A stretch of DNA of 64,000 nucleotides from Reyranella aquatilis (GTDB lineage: Bacteria; Pseudomonadota; Alphaproteobacteria; Reyranellales; Reyranellaceae). The DNA lies in the NCBI RefSeq assembly GCF_020880995.1, contig NZ_JAJISD010000010.1:90688-154687 (forward strand). The letters run 5' to 3'. The translations under genes and the position numbers were made by a program. Under the pieces are notes generated by a model. The model did no database searches. It was not told the origin of the DNA and saw only the letters and a program-made list of their open reading frames with translations. Shown here in pieces: positions 17,873 to 27,555 of this stretch. Numbering within the stretch: the first letter of the stretch is position 1; each line of letters starts with the position of its first letter.

Positions 17873-19357
17873 GTGATTCTAGCTGATTTTCAAGGCTATT
17901 TCAGAGGAGCCGCTCTCGCGGCCATCGCGTCGCTCGGCCTTGCGGCGGCGGAGCCGGCCTGGGCTCGCCAGCCTTCGGAAAGCTTCTCGGAGCTGGTCGA
18001 CAAGCTGATGCCGACCGTCGTCAACATCACGACGACGCAGAACGTGCCCCAGCAGGGTCCGCGCCTGCGCGACATGCCCCAACTCCCGCCCGGCTCGCCG
18101 TTCGAGGAGCTCTTCAAGGAGTTCTTCGACAAGCGCGGTGGCGAGGAGCAGCAGAAGCGCCGCGGCACCTCGCTCGGCTCAGGGTTCGTGATCGACGGCG
18201 ACGGCTACATCGTCACCAACAACCATGTCATCCAGGGCGCCGAGGACATCACCGTCATCTTCCGCGACGACACCCAGCTCAAGGCCAAGCTGATCGGCTC
18301 CGACAGCCGCATCGACCTCGCCGTCCTCAAGGTCGAGCCGCCCAACAAGAAGCCGCTGCCGGCGGTGAAATGGGGCGATTCGGACAAGGCACGGGTCGGC
18401 GACTGGGTGATCGCCATCGGCAACCCGTTCGGCATGGGCCATTCGGTGACTGCCGGCATCATCTCGGCGCGCGGCCGTTCGCTGAACGATTCGCTCGACG
18501 ACTACCTGCAGACCGACGCCGCCATCAACAAGGGCAACTCGGGCGGTCCGCTGTTCAACACCGACGGCGAGGTGATCGGCGTCAACACCGCGATCTACTC
18601 GCCCTCCGGCACCAATGCGGGTCTTGCCTTCTCGATCCCGTCGAACCTCGTGAAGCAGGTCGCCGATCAGCTGCGCGAGTTCGGCAAGGTCAAGCGCGGC
18701 TGGATCGGCGTCAGCTACCAGAGCGTGACCGACGACATCGCCGATTCGTTCGGCCTCGATCGCGCCCGCGGCGTGCTGGTGGCGAACGTCACGGCCGACG
18801 GCCCGGCCGCCAAGGCGGGCGTGAAGCGCAACGACATCATCATCTCCTTCGCCGGCCAGGACGTGCTCGACCTGCGCCGCTTCCCGAAGATCGTGGCCAA
18901 TGCCCGGGTGGGCAACACCGTCGACGTCGTGGTCTGGCGCGGGGGCAAGGAAGTGCCCTTGAAGCTTCGTGTCGGCGAGCAGGAAGAGGCCGAGAAGCAG
19001 AACACTTCGGCGCAGGGCGGAAAGAAGCCGGCCGAGCCCGACCAGGCAGTGACCTCGACCATCGAGCAGCTCGGCCTTTCGCTGCAGAAGGTCACCGACC
19101 AGCTGCGCGAGCGCTATGGGCTCTCCGACCAGGTGAAGGGCGTGATCATTACCAAGGTGGCGCCGAACAGCCCGGCCGCCGAGAAGCAACTCCAGGCGGG
19201 CGACGTCATCCTCGAGGTCGACCAGAAGCCGGTGACGTCGCCACAGGAGGTCACCGATCTCGTGACCAAGCTGCAGCAGCAGAAGAAGCGCTCCGTGCTG
19301 CTCTTCGTCGAACGCCAGGGCGACCCCAGGTTCGCAGCGCTGCGGCTGCAGAAGTAG
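17873..19357 (+). CDS. degP: DegP/HtrA-type periplasmic serine protease (Do)
   Basis: A 494-residue periplasmic protease and chaperone that handles misfolded envelope proteins. A signal peptide occupies about residues 1-32, ending near AWARQ. The trypsin-like domain carries the catalytic triad in TNNHV (His), DLAVLKV (Asp) and GNSGGPLF (Ser). Two PDZ domains follow, at about residues 275-370 and 400-485. The GTG start is supported by GGAGG upstream. It lies downstream of hflKC, another envelope quality-control unit, but is separated by a terminator and so is probably independently expressed. Near-identical paralogues (DegQ, MucD) cannot be excluded by sequence alone. Confidence 0.94.
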   Translation: MILADFQGYFRGAALAAIASLGLAAAEPAWARQPSESFSELVDKLMPTVVNITTTQNVPQQGPRLRDMPQLPPGSPFEELFKEFFDKRGGEEQQKRRGTSLGSGFVIDGDGYIVTNNHVIQGAEDITVIFRDDTQLKAKLIGSDSRIDLAVLKVEPPNKKPLPAVKWGDSDKARVGDWVIAIGNPFGMGHSVTAGIISARGRSLNDSLDDYLQTDAAINKGNSGGPLFNTDGEVIGVNTAIYSPSGTNAGLAFSIPSNLVKQVADQLREFGKVKRGWIGVSYQSVTDDIADSFGLDRARGVLVANVTADGPAAKAGVKRNDIIISFAGQDVLDLRRFPKIVANARVGNTVDVVVWRGGKEVPLKLRVGEQEEAEKQNTSAQGGKKPAEPDQAVTSTIEQLGLSLQKVTDQLRERYGLSDQVKGVIITKVAPNSPAAEKQLQAGDVILEVDQKPVTSPQEVTDLVTKLQQQKKRSVLLFVERQGDPRFAALRLQK

Positions 19358-19377
19358 GGTTCACCTCGGACAAACGG

Positions 19378-19404
19378 AAAGGCCGCGCACTGCGCGGCCT
19401 TTTT
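19378..19404 (+). terminator. Rho-independent terminator after degP
   Basis: Perfect 11-base-pair stem AAAGGCCGCGC/GCGCGGCCTTT with a 3-base ACT loop and a T-run, 20 bases after the degP stop. Confidence 0.9.
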
Positions 19405-19460
19405 GCTTATTGGAGCGAGCCCGCCCGTGGCGCTCATGCTTCGCGGGCGGACAACGGAAG

Positions 19461-19484
19461 AGCGCCACTGGAGTGGCGCGCTCC
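19461..19484 (-). repeat. Palindromic GC-rich repeat, copy 1
   Basis: On the minus strand GGAGCGCGCCACTCC is followed by AGTGGCGCT, giving a GCGCCAC/GTGGCGC hairpin. A 15-base exact match on the opposite strand occurs at 24770-24784 after ilvN, with the match continuing imperfectly for nine more bases. Two intergenic copies suggest a REP-like element. Confidence 0.5.
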
Positions 19485-19500
19485 AAAGCGGCGGTTTCGG

Positions 19501-20505
19501 CTAACCGATCTTCACCACCAGCTTGCCGAAGTTCTCGCCCTTGAGCAGGCCCATGAAGGCCTCGGGCGCCCTGGCGATGCCGTCGATCACGGTCTCGCGG
19601 CTCTTGAGCTTGCCCGACGCCACCAGCCCGCCGACCTCGTTCACGAAGTCGCCCATCAGGGCCACATGGTCGGAGACGATGAAGCCCTGCAGCGTCAGCC
19701 GGCGCTGGACGATGGTGAACATCTTCTCCGGGCCCGCGATCGGCGTCGCGTCCTGGTATTCCGAGATGGCGCCGCAGAAGGCGACGCGGCCGAAATTGTT
19801 CAGGCGCGCAAACACGGCGTGGAAGATCTTGCCGCCGACATTCTCGAAGTCGGCATCGATGCCCTGCGGGCAGAGCTTGTCGAGCACCGCGCCGACGTCG
19901 CGCTCGGTCTTGTGGTTGAAGCAGGCGTCGTAGCCCGCCTCGCGTACCGCCCACTGGCACTTCTGCTCGTCGCCGGCGCAGCCCACGACGCGGGCGCCCG
20001 CCAGCTTGGCGAGCTGGCCCGCCACCTGGCCGACCGCGCCGGTCGCGGCGGAAACGAACACCGTTTCGCCGGCCTTGGGCTTGCAGATGTGCTTGATGCC
20101 GTACCAGGCGGTGAAGCTCGGCATGCCCAGCACGCCGAGATAGGCCGAAAGCGGCAGGCCGGCGGCGTCGATCTTGCGCAGGCCCTTGCCGTCATGGACC
20201 GTATGCGTGGCCCAGTTCAGCATGCCCATGACGATGTCGCCCTTGGCATAGCGCGGGTTCTTCGACTCGACCACTTCGCCGACCGAGCCGCCGGTCAGCG
20301 GCTTGTCGAGTTCGAAGGGCGGCGTGTAGGAGCGCAGCTCGGTCATGCGCGGGCGCATGTAGGGATCGAGCGACAGGAAGCGCTGCGCCACCAGGATCTG
20401 GCCGTCGGCCAGGGCGGGGAGCGCGACGGTCTCGCTGCGGAAGCAATCGGCGGTGACGTCGCCCTCGGGGCGCCTGGCGAGGACGATCTGCTGGATGTCG
20501 GTCAT
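19501..20505 (-). CDS. NADP-dependent MDR-family oxidoreductase (CurA/alkenal reductase-like)
   Basis: A 334-residue zinc-independent medium-chain reductase. It resembles prostaglandin/2-alkenal reductases and CurA: N-terminal LDPYMRPRM, the nucleotide-binding segment TVFVSAATGAVGQVAGQLAKLAGARVVG (about residues 149-176), and a C-terminal GFIVSDH segment. Such enzymes reduce the C=C bond of unsaturated aldehydes or ketones with NADPH; the true substrate is not deducible. Structural-zinc cysteines are absent, as expected for this subgroup. The start overlaps the serB stop by four bases, so the two are coupled, though a metabolic link is not obvious. Confidence 0.88.
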   Translation of the reverse strand: MTDIQQIVLARRPEGDVTADCFRSETVALPALADGQILVAQRFLSLDPYMRPRMTELRSYTPPFELDKPLTGGSVGEVVESKNPRYAKGDIVMGMLNWATHTVHDGKGLRKIDAAGLPLSAYLGVLGMPSFTAWYGIKHICKPKAGETVFVSAATGAVGQVAGQLAKLAGARVVGCAGDEQKCQWAVREAGYDACFNHKTERDVGAVLDKLCPQGIDADFENVGGKIFHAVFARLNNFGRVAFCGAISEYQDATPIAGPEKMFTIVQRRLTLQGFIVSDHVALMGDFVNEVGGLVASGKLKSRETVIDGIARAPEAFMGLLKGENFGKLVVKIG

Positions 20506-21383
20506 GGGTCTTTCCTCTCTTCGAAGTCGCTGCGGCGATAGCCCTGAAGGTAGAGCAGTGCGGTGAGATCGCCATGGTCGATGCGTGCCTGGACTTCGGC
20601 GGCAACAGCCGGCTTGGCGTGGAACGCGACGCCGAGGCCGGCGGCCTTCAGCATCGGCAGGTCGTTGGCGCCGTCCCCGACCGTCACGGCATCGGCGACG
20701 CCGAGGCCGCGCTCGCCGGCCAGCCGTTGCAAGGTCGCGAGCTTGGCTTCCTTGCCGAGGATCGGGCGGCCGACCGTGCCGGCCAGCGAGCTGCCGTCAT
20801 GCTCCAGCACGTTGGCGGCATCGAGATCGAAGCCCAGCGTCTTGCGCACCATTGCGGTGAAGTAGGTGAAGCCGCCCGAAACCAGCGCGCAAAACGCGCC
20901 GTGCTTCTTCATGGTGGCGACCAGCGTGGCGCCGCCCGGCATGTAGCGGATGCGCGTCGCGGCCTCGTCGAGGCGTCCGACGGGGAGGCCCTTGAGCAGG
21001 CCGACCCGCTCCTCGAGCGCGCCGGCGAAATCGATCTCGCCGTTCATGGCGCGGGCGGTGATGCCGGCAATCTTCTCGCGCAGGCCCAGGAAGTCGGCCA
21101 GTTCGTCGAGCATCTCGTTGTGGATCATGGTCGATTCCATGTCCGCGACGAGCAGCTTCTTGCGCCGTCCCTCGGCGGCCAGCACCACCGCATCGACATC
21201 GGGCAGGCGGGGCGCGACGGCCGTGCCCTCGAACGGCAGGTCGCAGGCGATGCCTGGCGCCAGCCACTCGGGAGTGCCCACGGCCACGCCGGCGCCCTTC
21301 AGGGCTTCTAGGGCGGAGGCCACGGCCGCATCGGTCACGGCGGGGCGAGCGGGATCGGATATCAGGACGAGGACGTTTTTCAC
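20502..21383 (-). CDS. serB: Phosphoserine phosphatase SerB
   Basis: A 293-residue HAD-superfamily enzyme that makes L-serine from phosphoserine, the last step of serine synthesis. HAD motif I is seen as VADMESTMIHNEMLDELADF; the first Asp would be the nucleophile and the second motif position is Glu rather than the usual Asp, a variation known in SerB proteins (DxE/DxD). Motif II/III regions include ALVSGGFTYFT and ILGKEAKL, and motif IV is VGDGANDLPML. An N-terminal region of about 90 residues replaces or resembles the ACT domain. It is transcribed upstream of, and overlaps, the MDR reductase gene, and is divergent from miaA. Confidence 0.93.
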   Translation of the reverse strand: MKNVLVLISDPARPAVTDAAVASALEALKGAGVAVGTPEWLAPGIACDLPFEGTAVAPRLPDVDAVVLAAEGRRKKLLVADMESTMIHNEMLDELADFLGLREKIAGITARAMNGEIDFAGALEERVGLLKGLPVGRLDEAATRIRYMPGGATLVATMKKHGAFCALVSGGFTYFTAMVRKTLGFDLDAANVLEHDGSSLAGTVGRPILGKEAKLATLQRLAGERGLGVADAVTVGDGANDLPMLKAAGLGVAFHAKPAVAAEVQARIDHGDLTALLYLQGYRRSDFEERKDP

Positions 21384-21433
21384 GCCCCGGCTCTAGCGGT
21401 GGGGTCGCGGATTTGCAAACAGTGCGGCCGCTC

Positions 21434-22369
21434 ATGATTTCGCCGGCCCAAGCTCCCGTCATCGTCGTCACCGGACCGACCGCCAGCGGCAAGTCGGCGC
21501 TGGCGCTCGAACTCGCCGAACGGCGGGGCGGAACGGTGATCAATGCCGACGCGATGCAGACCTACAATGCCTTTCCGATCCTGACGGCGCAGCCGACGGC
21601 CGAGGAGCAGGCACGGGCGCCGCACGCCCTCTATGGCGTGCTGCCGCTGGCCGAGACCGTCTCGGCGGCGCGCTGGCGCACCATGGCGGGCGCGGAGATC
21701 GAGCGGGCGCGGGCCGCCGGGCGCCTGCCCATCCTGTGTGGCGGATCGGGCCTCTACCTGCGCACCCTGATGAAGGGCATCTCGCCGATTCCCGACGCGG
21801 CCCCCGAACTGCGGGAGCAGGCCAATGCGGACTGGGTCGCGCTCGGTCCCGACGCCTTCCGGGGGCGCCTCGCCGAGCACGATCCCGTCATCGTCGGCCG
21901 CCTGAAGCCGGGAGACCGCCAGCGCCATGTCCGTGCCTGGGAGGTCTGGCAGGCCACGGGCCGCCCCCTGAGTGCCTGGCAGGAAGGCGAGGCCTCGGCC
22001 GCACCCTGGCGCTTCCTGACCGTGCTCCTGGTGCCCGACCGGACCTGGCTGCGCGAGCGCATCGAGCGACGGTTCGACATCATGCTTGCCGGCGGCATCG
22101 TCGCCGAGGCGCGGGCGGTGTTCGACCGCCGGCCCGATCCGGCCTGGCCGGGGCTCAAGGCGCATGGAGCCCCTGAACTGTTCCGCCACTTCCGGGGCGA
22201 GATGTCGCTGGCCGACGTTCGGCGGATCGCCATCGACCATACGCGGCAGTATGCCAAGCGCCAGATGACGTGGTTCAGGCACCAGATGACACCAGATCTG
22301 GTATTCGACCCAAGGGCTGATCAAGCTCTGGGCACGATTGAGAAATATTTGGACAATCCAGACGCCTGA
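21434..22369 (+). CDS. miaA: tRNA dimethylallyltransferase MiaA
   Basis: A 311-residue enzyme that adds a dimethylallyl group to A37 of tRNAs reading UNN codons, improving decoding. The P-loop is VTGPTASGKSALALELAER near the N-terminus. DAMQTYNAFPILTAQPTAEEQ carries the catalytic and substrate region, and LCGGSGLYLRTLMKGI is typical of MiaA. The tail KRQMTWFRHQM is the conserved C-terminal motif. The ATG at 21434 was preferred to an upstream TTG at 21413 because it opens directly into the first beta strand. It is divergent from serB. Confidence 0.95.
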   Translation: MISPAQAPVIVVTGPTASGKSALALELAERRGGTVINADAMQTYNAFPILTAQPTAEEQARAPHALYGVLPLAETVSAARWRTMAGAEIERARAAGRLPILCGGSGLYLRTLMKGISPIPDAAPELREQANADWVALGPDAFRGRLAEHDPVIVGRLKPGDRQRHVRAWEVWQATGRPLSAWQEGEASAAPWRFLTVLLVPDRTWLRERIERRFDIMLAGGIVAEARAVFDRRPDPAWPGLKAHGAPELFRHFRGEMSLADVRRIAIDHTRQYAKRQMTWFRHQMTPDLVFDPRADQALGTIEKYLDNPDA

Positions 22370-22394
22370 AACTTTGCGTTTCGAACTTTTTGGA

Positions 22395-22423
22395 TTGACC
22401 GCCTCCGACCCGGCCACTATGTT
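22395..22423 (+). promoter_or_regulatory. Predicted promoter of ilvBN
   Basis: TTGACC (22395-22400) and TATGTT (22418-22423) are separated by 17 bases, giving a close match to a sigma-70-type promoter. Transcription would begin near 22430, right at the left arm of the hairpin at 22431-22454. Confidence 0.65.
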
Positions 22424-22430
22424 CCGCCGC

Positions 22431-22454
22431 GCCGCAAAACCCCCGTTTTGCGGC
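22431..22454 (+). promoter_or_regulatory. Perfect 10-bp hairpin in ilvB 5' leader
   Basis: GCCGCAAAAC and GTTTTGCGGC are exact reverse complements around a CCCC loop. The hairpin sits at the predicted 5' end of the ilvBN message, about 24 bases before the probable GTG start. No T-run follows, so it is not a standard terminator. It may stabilise the message or act as a protein site; no evidence separates these. Confidence 0.55.
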
Positions 22455-22477
22455 ACATTTGTCAGATGGAGAGCACT

Positions 22478-24253
22478 GTGACGAAGCCCGAGGAGTCCGC
22501 CACGACCGGCGCCGATCTGTTGGTGAAAGCCCTGATCGACGAGGAAGTCGAGGTCGTCTTCGGCTACCCGGGTGGCGCCGTCCTGCCGATCTACGATTCC
22601 CTGTTCAAGCAGAACCGGCTGCGCCACATCCTGGTGCGGCACGAGCAGGCGGCGGTGCACGCCGCCGAGGGCTATGCCCGCTCGACCGGCAAGGTGGGCG
22701 TGGTGCTGGTGACCTCGGGCCCGGGCGCGACCAATGCCGTGACCGGCCTGACCGACGCCCTGATGGACTCCATTCCGATCGTCTGCCTGACGGGCCAGGT
22801 CCCGACCCACCTGATCGGCAACGACGCCTTCCAGGAAGCCGACACGACGGGCATCACGCGCCCCTGTACCAAGCATAACTACCTGGTGAAGTCGGTGAGC
22901 GACCTGGCGCGCTCGGTCCACGAGGCGTTCTACGTGGCGCGCTCCGGCCGTCCCGGCCCGGTCGTCATTGACCTGCCCAAGGACGTGCTGATGAACAAGC
23001 ACGAGTACGTGCCGCCGCCTAAGGTCGCGGTGACGCACAAGAGCTACCGGCCGCAGATCAAGCCCGACCCGAAGAAGATCGAGCAGGCGGTCGAGATGAT
23101 GGCCGCCGCCAAGCGTCCGGTGTTCTACGCCGGCGGCGGCGTCATCAACTCCGGGCCGAAGGCCTCGAAGCTGCTGACGCAGCTCGTGCACCTGACGGGC
23201 TTTCCGGTGACCAACACGCTGATGGGACTGGGCGCCTTCCCGGCGTCGGACAAGCAGTTCCTCGGCATGCTGGGCATGCACGGCACCTACGAAGCCAACC
23301 TGGCGATGCACGGCTGCGACGTGATGATCAACATCGGCGCGCGCTTCGACGATCGCATCACCGGCAACCTCTCGAAGTTCTCGCCGGGCTCGAAGAAGAT
23401 CCACGCCGACATCGATCCCTCGTCGATCAACAAGAACGTGCATGTCGATCTCGCCATCGTGGGCGATGCGACGGCCGTGCTCGAGGAGATGATCAAGCTC
23501 TGGAAGGCGCGGCAGCCCAAGGTCGACCAGAAGGCGCTCAAGGCCTGGTGGGCCGAGATCGAAACGTGGCGCGCCCGCAATTGCCTCGCCTACAAGCCGA
23601 ACAAGCAGGTGATCAAGCCGCAATACGCGCTGGAGCGGCTCTATCACCACATCAAGGACAAGGACCACTACATCACGACCGAAGTGGGCCAGCACCAGAT
23701 GTGGGCGGCGCAGTTCCTGAAGTTCGAGCAGCCCAACCGCTGGATGACCTCGGGCGGCCTCGGCACCATGGGCTACGGCTTCCCTGCCGCGCTCGGCGTG
23801 CAGATCGCCCATCCCGAGGCGCTGGTCATCGACGTCGCCGGCGAGGCCTCGATCCTGATGAACATCCAGGAGCTCTCGACGGCGGCGCAGTATCGCCTGC
23901 CGGTGAAGATCTTCGTTCTCAACAACCACTACATGGGCATGGTCCGCCAGTGGCAGGAGCTGCTGCACGGTGGACGCTACTCGGAGAGCTACTCCGAATC
24001 GCTGCCCGACTTCGTGAAGGTTGCCGAGGCGTTCGGGGCCAAGGGCCTGCGCTGCGAGGATCCCGCCAAGCTCGACGACACGATCAAGGAGATGATCGAT
24101 CTGAAGCATCCCGTCATCGTCGACGTCATCGTCGACGAAAAGGAGAACTGCTTCCCGATGATTCCGTCGGGTGCGGCGCATAACGAGATGCTGCTGGGTC
24201 CGGAAGACAGGCAGTCCACGACGGTTTCGGAAGAAGGCATGGTGCTGGTGTGA
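22478..24253 (+). CDS. ilvB: Acetolactate synthase large (catalytic) subunit
   Basis: A 591-residue ThDP- and FAD-binding enzyme that starts valine, leucine and isoleucine synthesis by making acetolactate or acetohydroxybutyrate. The N-terminal ThDP region has EVVFGYPGGAVLPIYD with the catalytic Glu in HEQAAVHAAEGYAR. The FAD region lies mid-protein, and the C-terminal ThDP motif includes GLGTMGYGFPAALG and the GEA...N pattern. The GTG at 22478 is preferred because GGAG lies six bases upstream; an ATG at 22466 lacks a ribosome site but would add only four residues. The ilvN start overlaps the stop. Confidence 0.95.
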   Translation: MTKPEESATTGADLLVKALIDEEVEVVFGYPGGAVLPIYDSLFKQNRLRHILVRHEQAAVHAAEGYARSTGKVGVVLVTSGPGATNAVTGLTDALMDSIPIVCLTGQVPTHLIGNDAFQEADTTGITRPCTKHNYLVKSVSDLARSVHEAFYVARSGRPGPVVIDLPKDVLMNKHEYVPPPKVAVTHKSYRPQIKPDPKKIEQAVEMMAAAKRPVFYAGGGVINSGPKASKLLTQLVHLTGFPVTNTLMGLGAFPASDKQFLGMLGMHGTYEANLAMHGCDVMINIGARFDDRITGNLSKFSPGSKKIHADIDPSSINKNVHVDLAIVGDATAVLEEMIKLWKARQPKVDQKALKAWWAEIETWRARNCLAYKPNKQVIKPQYALERLYHHIKDKDHYITTEVGQHQMWAAQFLKFEQPNRWMTSGGLGTMGYGFPAALGVQIAHPEALVIDVAGEASILMNIQELSTAAQYRLPVKIFVLNNHYMGMVRQWQELLHGGRYSESYSESLPDFVKVAEAFGAKGLRCEDPAKLDDTIKEMIDLKHPVIVDVIVDEKENCFPMIPSGAAHNEMLLGPEDRQSTTVSEEGMVLV

Positions 24254-24759
24254 GCAAGGATACGATCGTCGCCCATACCATCTCCGTCCTGGTGGCCAAC
24301 GAGCCGGGCATCCTCGCGCGCGTGGTCGGTCTTTTTTCGGGCCGCGGCTACAACATCGAGAGCCTGACCGTCGCGGAGACGAACGCGAAGGAAAGCCAGT
24401 CGCGGATCACCATCGTGACCAAGGGTACGCCGATGATCATCGAGCAGATCAAGGCGCAGCTCGACCGCCTCGTGCCAGTCTATCGCGTGCGCGATCTCAC
24501 GGTCGAGGGGCCGCACATCGAGCGCGAGCTGGCGCTGGTCAAGGTCAAGGGCGTCGGGGAGAAGCGCGTCGAGGCGCTGCGTCTGGCCGACGTGTTCCGC
24601 GCGAAGGTGATCGACGCCAAGTCCGATTCCTTCGTCTTCGAGGTCACCGGCAACACCGACAAGGTGCAGACCTTCATCGGCCTTATGGAGGCCCTGGGCC
24701 TGGTCGACGTCGTCCGCACCGGCATCGTCGCCATGTCGCGCGGCGGCGAGGCGCTTTAG
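24250..24759 (+). CDS. ilvN: Acetolactate synthase small (regulatory) subunit
   Basis: A 169-residue regulatory subunit that activates IlvB and confers feedback inhibition, usually by valine. An N-terminal ACT domain (TISVLVANEPGILARVVGLFSGRGYNIESL pattern, about residues 5-80) is followed by the ALS_ss C-terminal domain with RTGIVAMSRG near the end. The gene uses a GTG start that overlaps the ilvB stop (GTGA), so the two subunits are coupled in translation. Length is standard for the short form (IlvN/IlvH type). Confidence 0.95.
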   Translation: MSKDTIVAHTISVLVANEPGILARVVGLFSGRGYNIESLTVAETNAKESQSRITIVTKGTPMIIEQIKAQLDRLVPVYRVRDLTVEGPHIERELALVKVKGVGEKRVEALRLADVFRAKVIDAKSDSFVFEVTGNTDKVQTFIGLMEALGLVDVVRTGIVAMSRGGEAL

Positions 24760-24769
24760 GCTTTTCAAG

Positions 24770-24793
24770 GGAGCGCGCCACTCCTGCGGCGCG
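24770..24793 (+). repeat. Palindromic GC-rich repeat, copy 2
   Basis: GGAGCGCGCCACTCC, then TGCGGCGCG, lies 10 bases after ilvN. It matches the reverse strand of the element at 19461-19484 over 15 exact bases and about 20 of 24 overall. The internal GCGCGCC/GGCGCGC arms may also weakly terminate ilvBN transcription. Confidence 0.5.
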
Positions 24794-24812
24794 CCCCCTT
24801 CAACCATCTCGG

Positions 24813-25358
24813 TCAGTAGTTCGACAGGCCCTTGATCGAGGCGACGCGGGCCTCGATCTCGGCGAGGTTGGCCGGCGTCTTGTCGATCACGAACAGCGCC
24901 TGGGTACGGCCGTTCATCTGCAGGGGATCGCCGCCCTCGCGCTGCTGCATCTCGCCCAGGAAGGTGCCGGCGGGGCGGCAGGTCGGTGTGGCGCTCAGTC
25001 CACCGAAGTTGACGCCGGGATAGCGCAGGCAGATCTGGGTGATCTGCTGGCCGCTGGAATCGCTGGTGTTCTCGACCATCCACTGGCCCTGGAAGATGCG
25101 GCGCTGGCCGACCATCCAGACGAGGTCGCGCCCGTCCGCCGTGGAATAGTGGATCTGGGCCGGGCCGTTGCCACGGGTCCACAGCCAGGTGTGGTTGCGC
25201 ATCGCCCGGGCGGCCCCGTGCAGCGTCGAGTTCTCCACGGCGTAGTCGATGCCCGGCATGGCAAGCGCCGGCCCGGTGGGCGCGTCGGAGGGCTGCGAGC
25301 AGGCCGCCAGCGCGAGGGCGGCGAGCGGGAGGGCGAGGGCGGAGCGAAGAGACGACAT
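24813..25358 (-). CDS. Uncharacterised lipoprotein
   Basis: A 181-residue protein with a lipoprotein signal peptide: hydrophobic stretch SALALPLAALALAAC with the lipobox Leu-Ala-Ala-Cys near residue 20, then SQPSDAPTG. The mature part has Trp-rich segments (NHTWLWTRGNGPAQIHYS, WMVGQRRIFQGQWMVEN) and two later cysteines in ICLRYPG and TPTCRPAGTF that may pair. It should be an envelope lipoprotein; no family was recognised. It sits on the opposite strand between ilvN and ilvC and breaks the ilv genes into two units. Function unknown. Confidence 0.7.
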   Translation of the reverse strand: MSSLRSALALPLAALALAACSQPSDAPTGPALAMPGIDYAVENSTLHGAARAMRNHTWLWTRGNGPAQIHYSTADGRDLVWMVGQRRIFQGQWMVENTSDSSGQQITQICLRYPGVNFGGLSATPTCRPAGTFLGEMQQREGGDPLQMNGRTQALFVIDKTPANLAEIEARVASIKGLSNY

Positions 25359-25517
25359 CAGGAAGCTTTCCTCTCGGAGGCTTGGGCGGGAGCGGCACCC
25401 CCATACCATATGTAGAACCGGGGTTCGCTGGCGAGGGGCGTCCGGGGTTCGACGCAGGGCGACCATGCAGGGAAGCAGCATTCGAGGCTGGTTTTTACGG
25501 GCCGGTTTGTCTACTAA

Positions 25518-26579
<1,062 letters not shown>

Positions 26580-26650
26580 CGCGCCTTGGACGCCGGCGGG
26601 CGGCAGCGCTTGTAACCAAGCGCGAGAGCCCGCACGGTCCAGAAAGAATG

Positions 26651-26677
26651 AAGGCGCCGAAACCCGGCGCCTTTTTC
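26651..26677 (+). terminator. Rho-independent terminator after ilvC
   Basis: AAGGCGCCG/CGGCGCCTT stem with loop AAACC followed by a T-run and CTTG, about 70 bases after the ilvC stop. Confidence 0.88.
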
Positions 26678-26753
26678 TTGTCTTTTCTGTACTGAGCGGG
26701 CTCCCGCGCCTGTGAAGGCGCTGCCGCCCGCCGGCGCGCAACGAGTTGCGCGC

Positions 26754-27512
26754 CTAAATGATGTAACCACCACCCGACGCATCGAGCATCGCGCCGGTGA
26801 TGAAGGACGACTCGTCCGAGAGCAGCCACAGCGCCGCCTCGGCGATCTCCGCCGATGTGCCGACGCGTCCCATGGGAATGGACTTCTCGATGTTGGCCCG
26901 AAACGCCGGATCCTTCAGCCGTCCCTCGGTCATCTCTGTCAGCACCATGCCCGGCCGCAGCGAGTTCACGCGGATGCCCTCGGCCGCAACCTCGCGGGCA
27001 AAGCCCTTGGTGAACGCATCGACCGCTCCCTTGCTGGCTGCATAGGCCGAGGAGCCCAGCCGCCCGCCGAGCGTCGCGGCCATCGATGACACGTTGACGA
27101 TCGAGCCGCCCTTGCCGCCGTGCCGGGTCGACATGCGCTTTGCTGCCTCGCGGCAGCACAGCATCAGGCCGGTGACGTTGGTGGCAAAAAGATTGGCCAG
27201 CACCGCGGCGTCGTATTCGTCGACCCGCCCGCGCTTGCCGTTGCTGCCGGCACTGTTCACCAGATGGGTGATCGGCCCCAGCGCCTTCTCGGTCTCCTCG
27301 AACAGCCGCACGATGTCGGCCTCGCGGGACATGTCGCCGCGCAGGGCGATGGCCTTGCCGTCCTTGGCCTCGATGTCGGCGACCACCTGTTTGGCCTGGG
27401 TGTCGCGGGTCCGGTAGTTGATGGCGATGGCGTAGCCGCGCGTGGCCGCACGACGGGCGGTCTCGGCGCCGATGCCCGAAGCGCCGCCGGTGATCAGGAG
27501 GGTTTTGCTCAT
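26754..27512 (-). CDS. SDR-family NAD(P)-dependent oxidoreductase
   Basis: A 252-residue classical short-chain dehydrogenase/reductase. The cofactor motif is LLITGGASGIGAETARRAA (TGxxxGIG), the NAG-like motif is LVNSAGSNG, and catalytic residues are Ser in IVNVSSMAATLG and Tyr-x-x-x-Lys in SAYAASKGAVDAF. The C-terminal ALWLLSDESSFITGAMLDASGG is typical of the FabG-like group. The substrate cannot be inferred. The ATG at 27510-27512 opens at the Rossmann fold. It is divergent from the alcohol dehydrogenase gene with only 43 bases between them, so their promoters must overlap. Confidence 0.92.
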   Translation of the reverse strand: MSKTLLITGGASGIGAETARRAATRGYAIAINYRTRDTQAKQVVADIEAKDGKAIALRGDMSREADIVRLFEETEKALGPITHLVNSAGSNGKRGRVDEYDAAVLANLFATNVTGLMLCCREAAKRMSTRHGGKGGSIVNVSSMAATLGGRLGSSAYAASKGAVDAFTKGFAREVAAEGIRVNSLRPGMVLTEMTEGRLKDPAFRANIEKSIPMGRVGTSAEIAEAALWLLSDESSFITGAMLDASGGGYII

Positions 27513-27555
27513 GGCGCGATGATATAGTGTCGGCAACGCTTCGGGAGGAAAAAGC

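Noticed and set aside
22370..22465. Leader-peptide attenuator for ilvBN
   Set aside because: No short frame with runs of Val, Leu or Ile codons and no terminator U-run after the hairpin.
21380..24181. 933-codon minus-strand open frame opposite miaA and ilvB
   Set aside because: Antisense to two well-identified genes and without any protein motifs.
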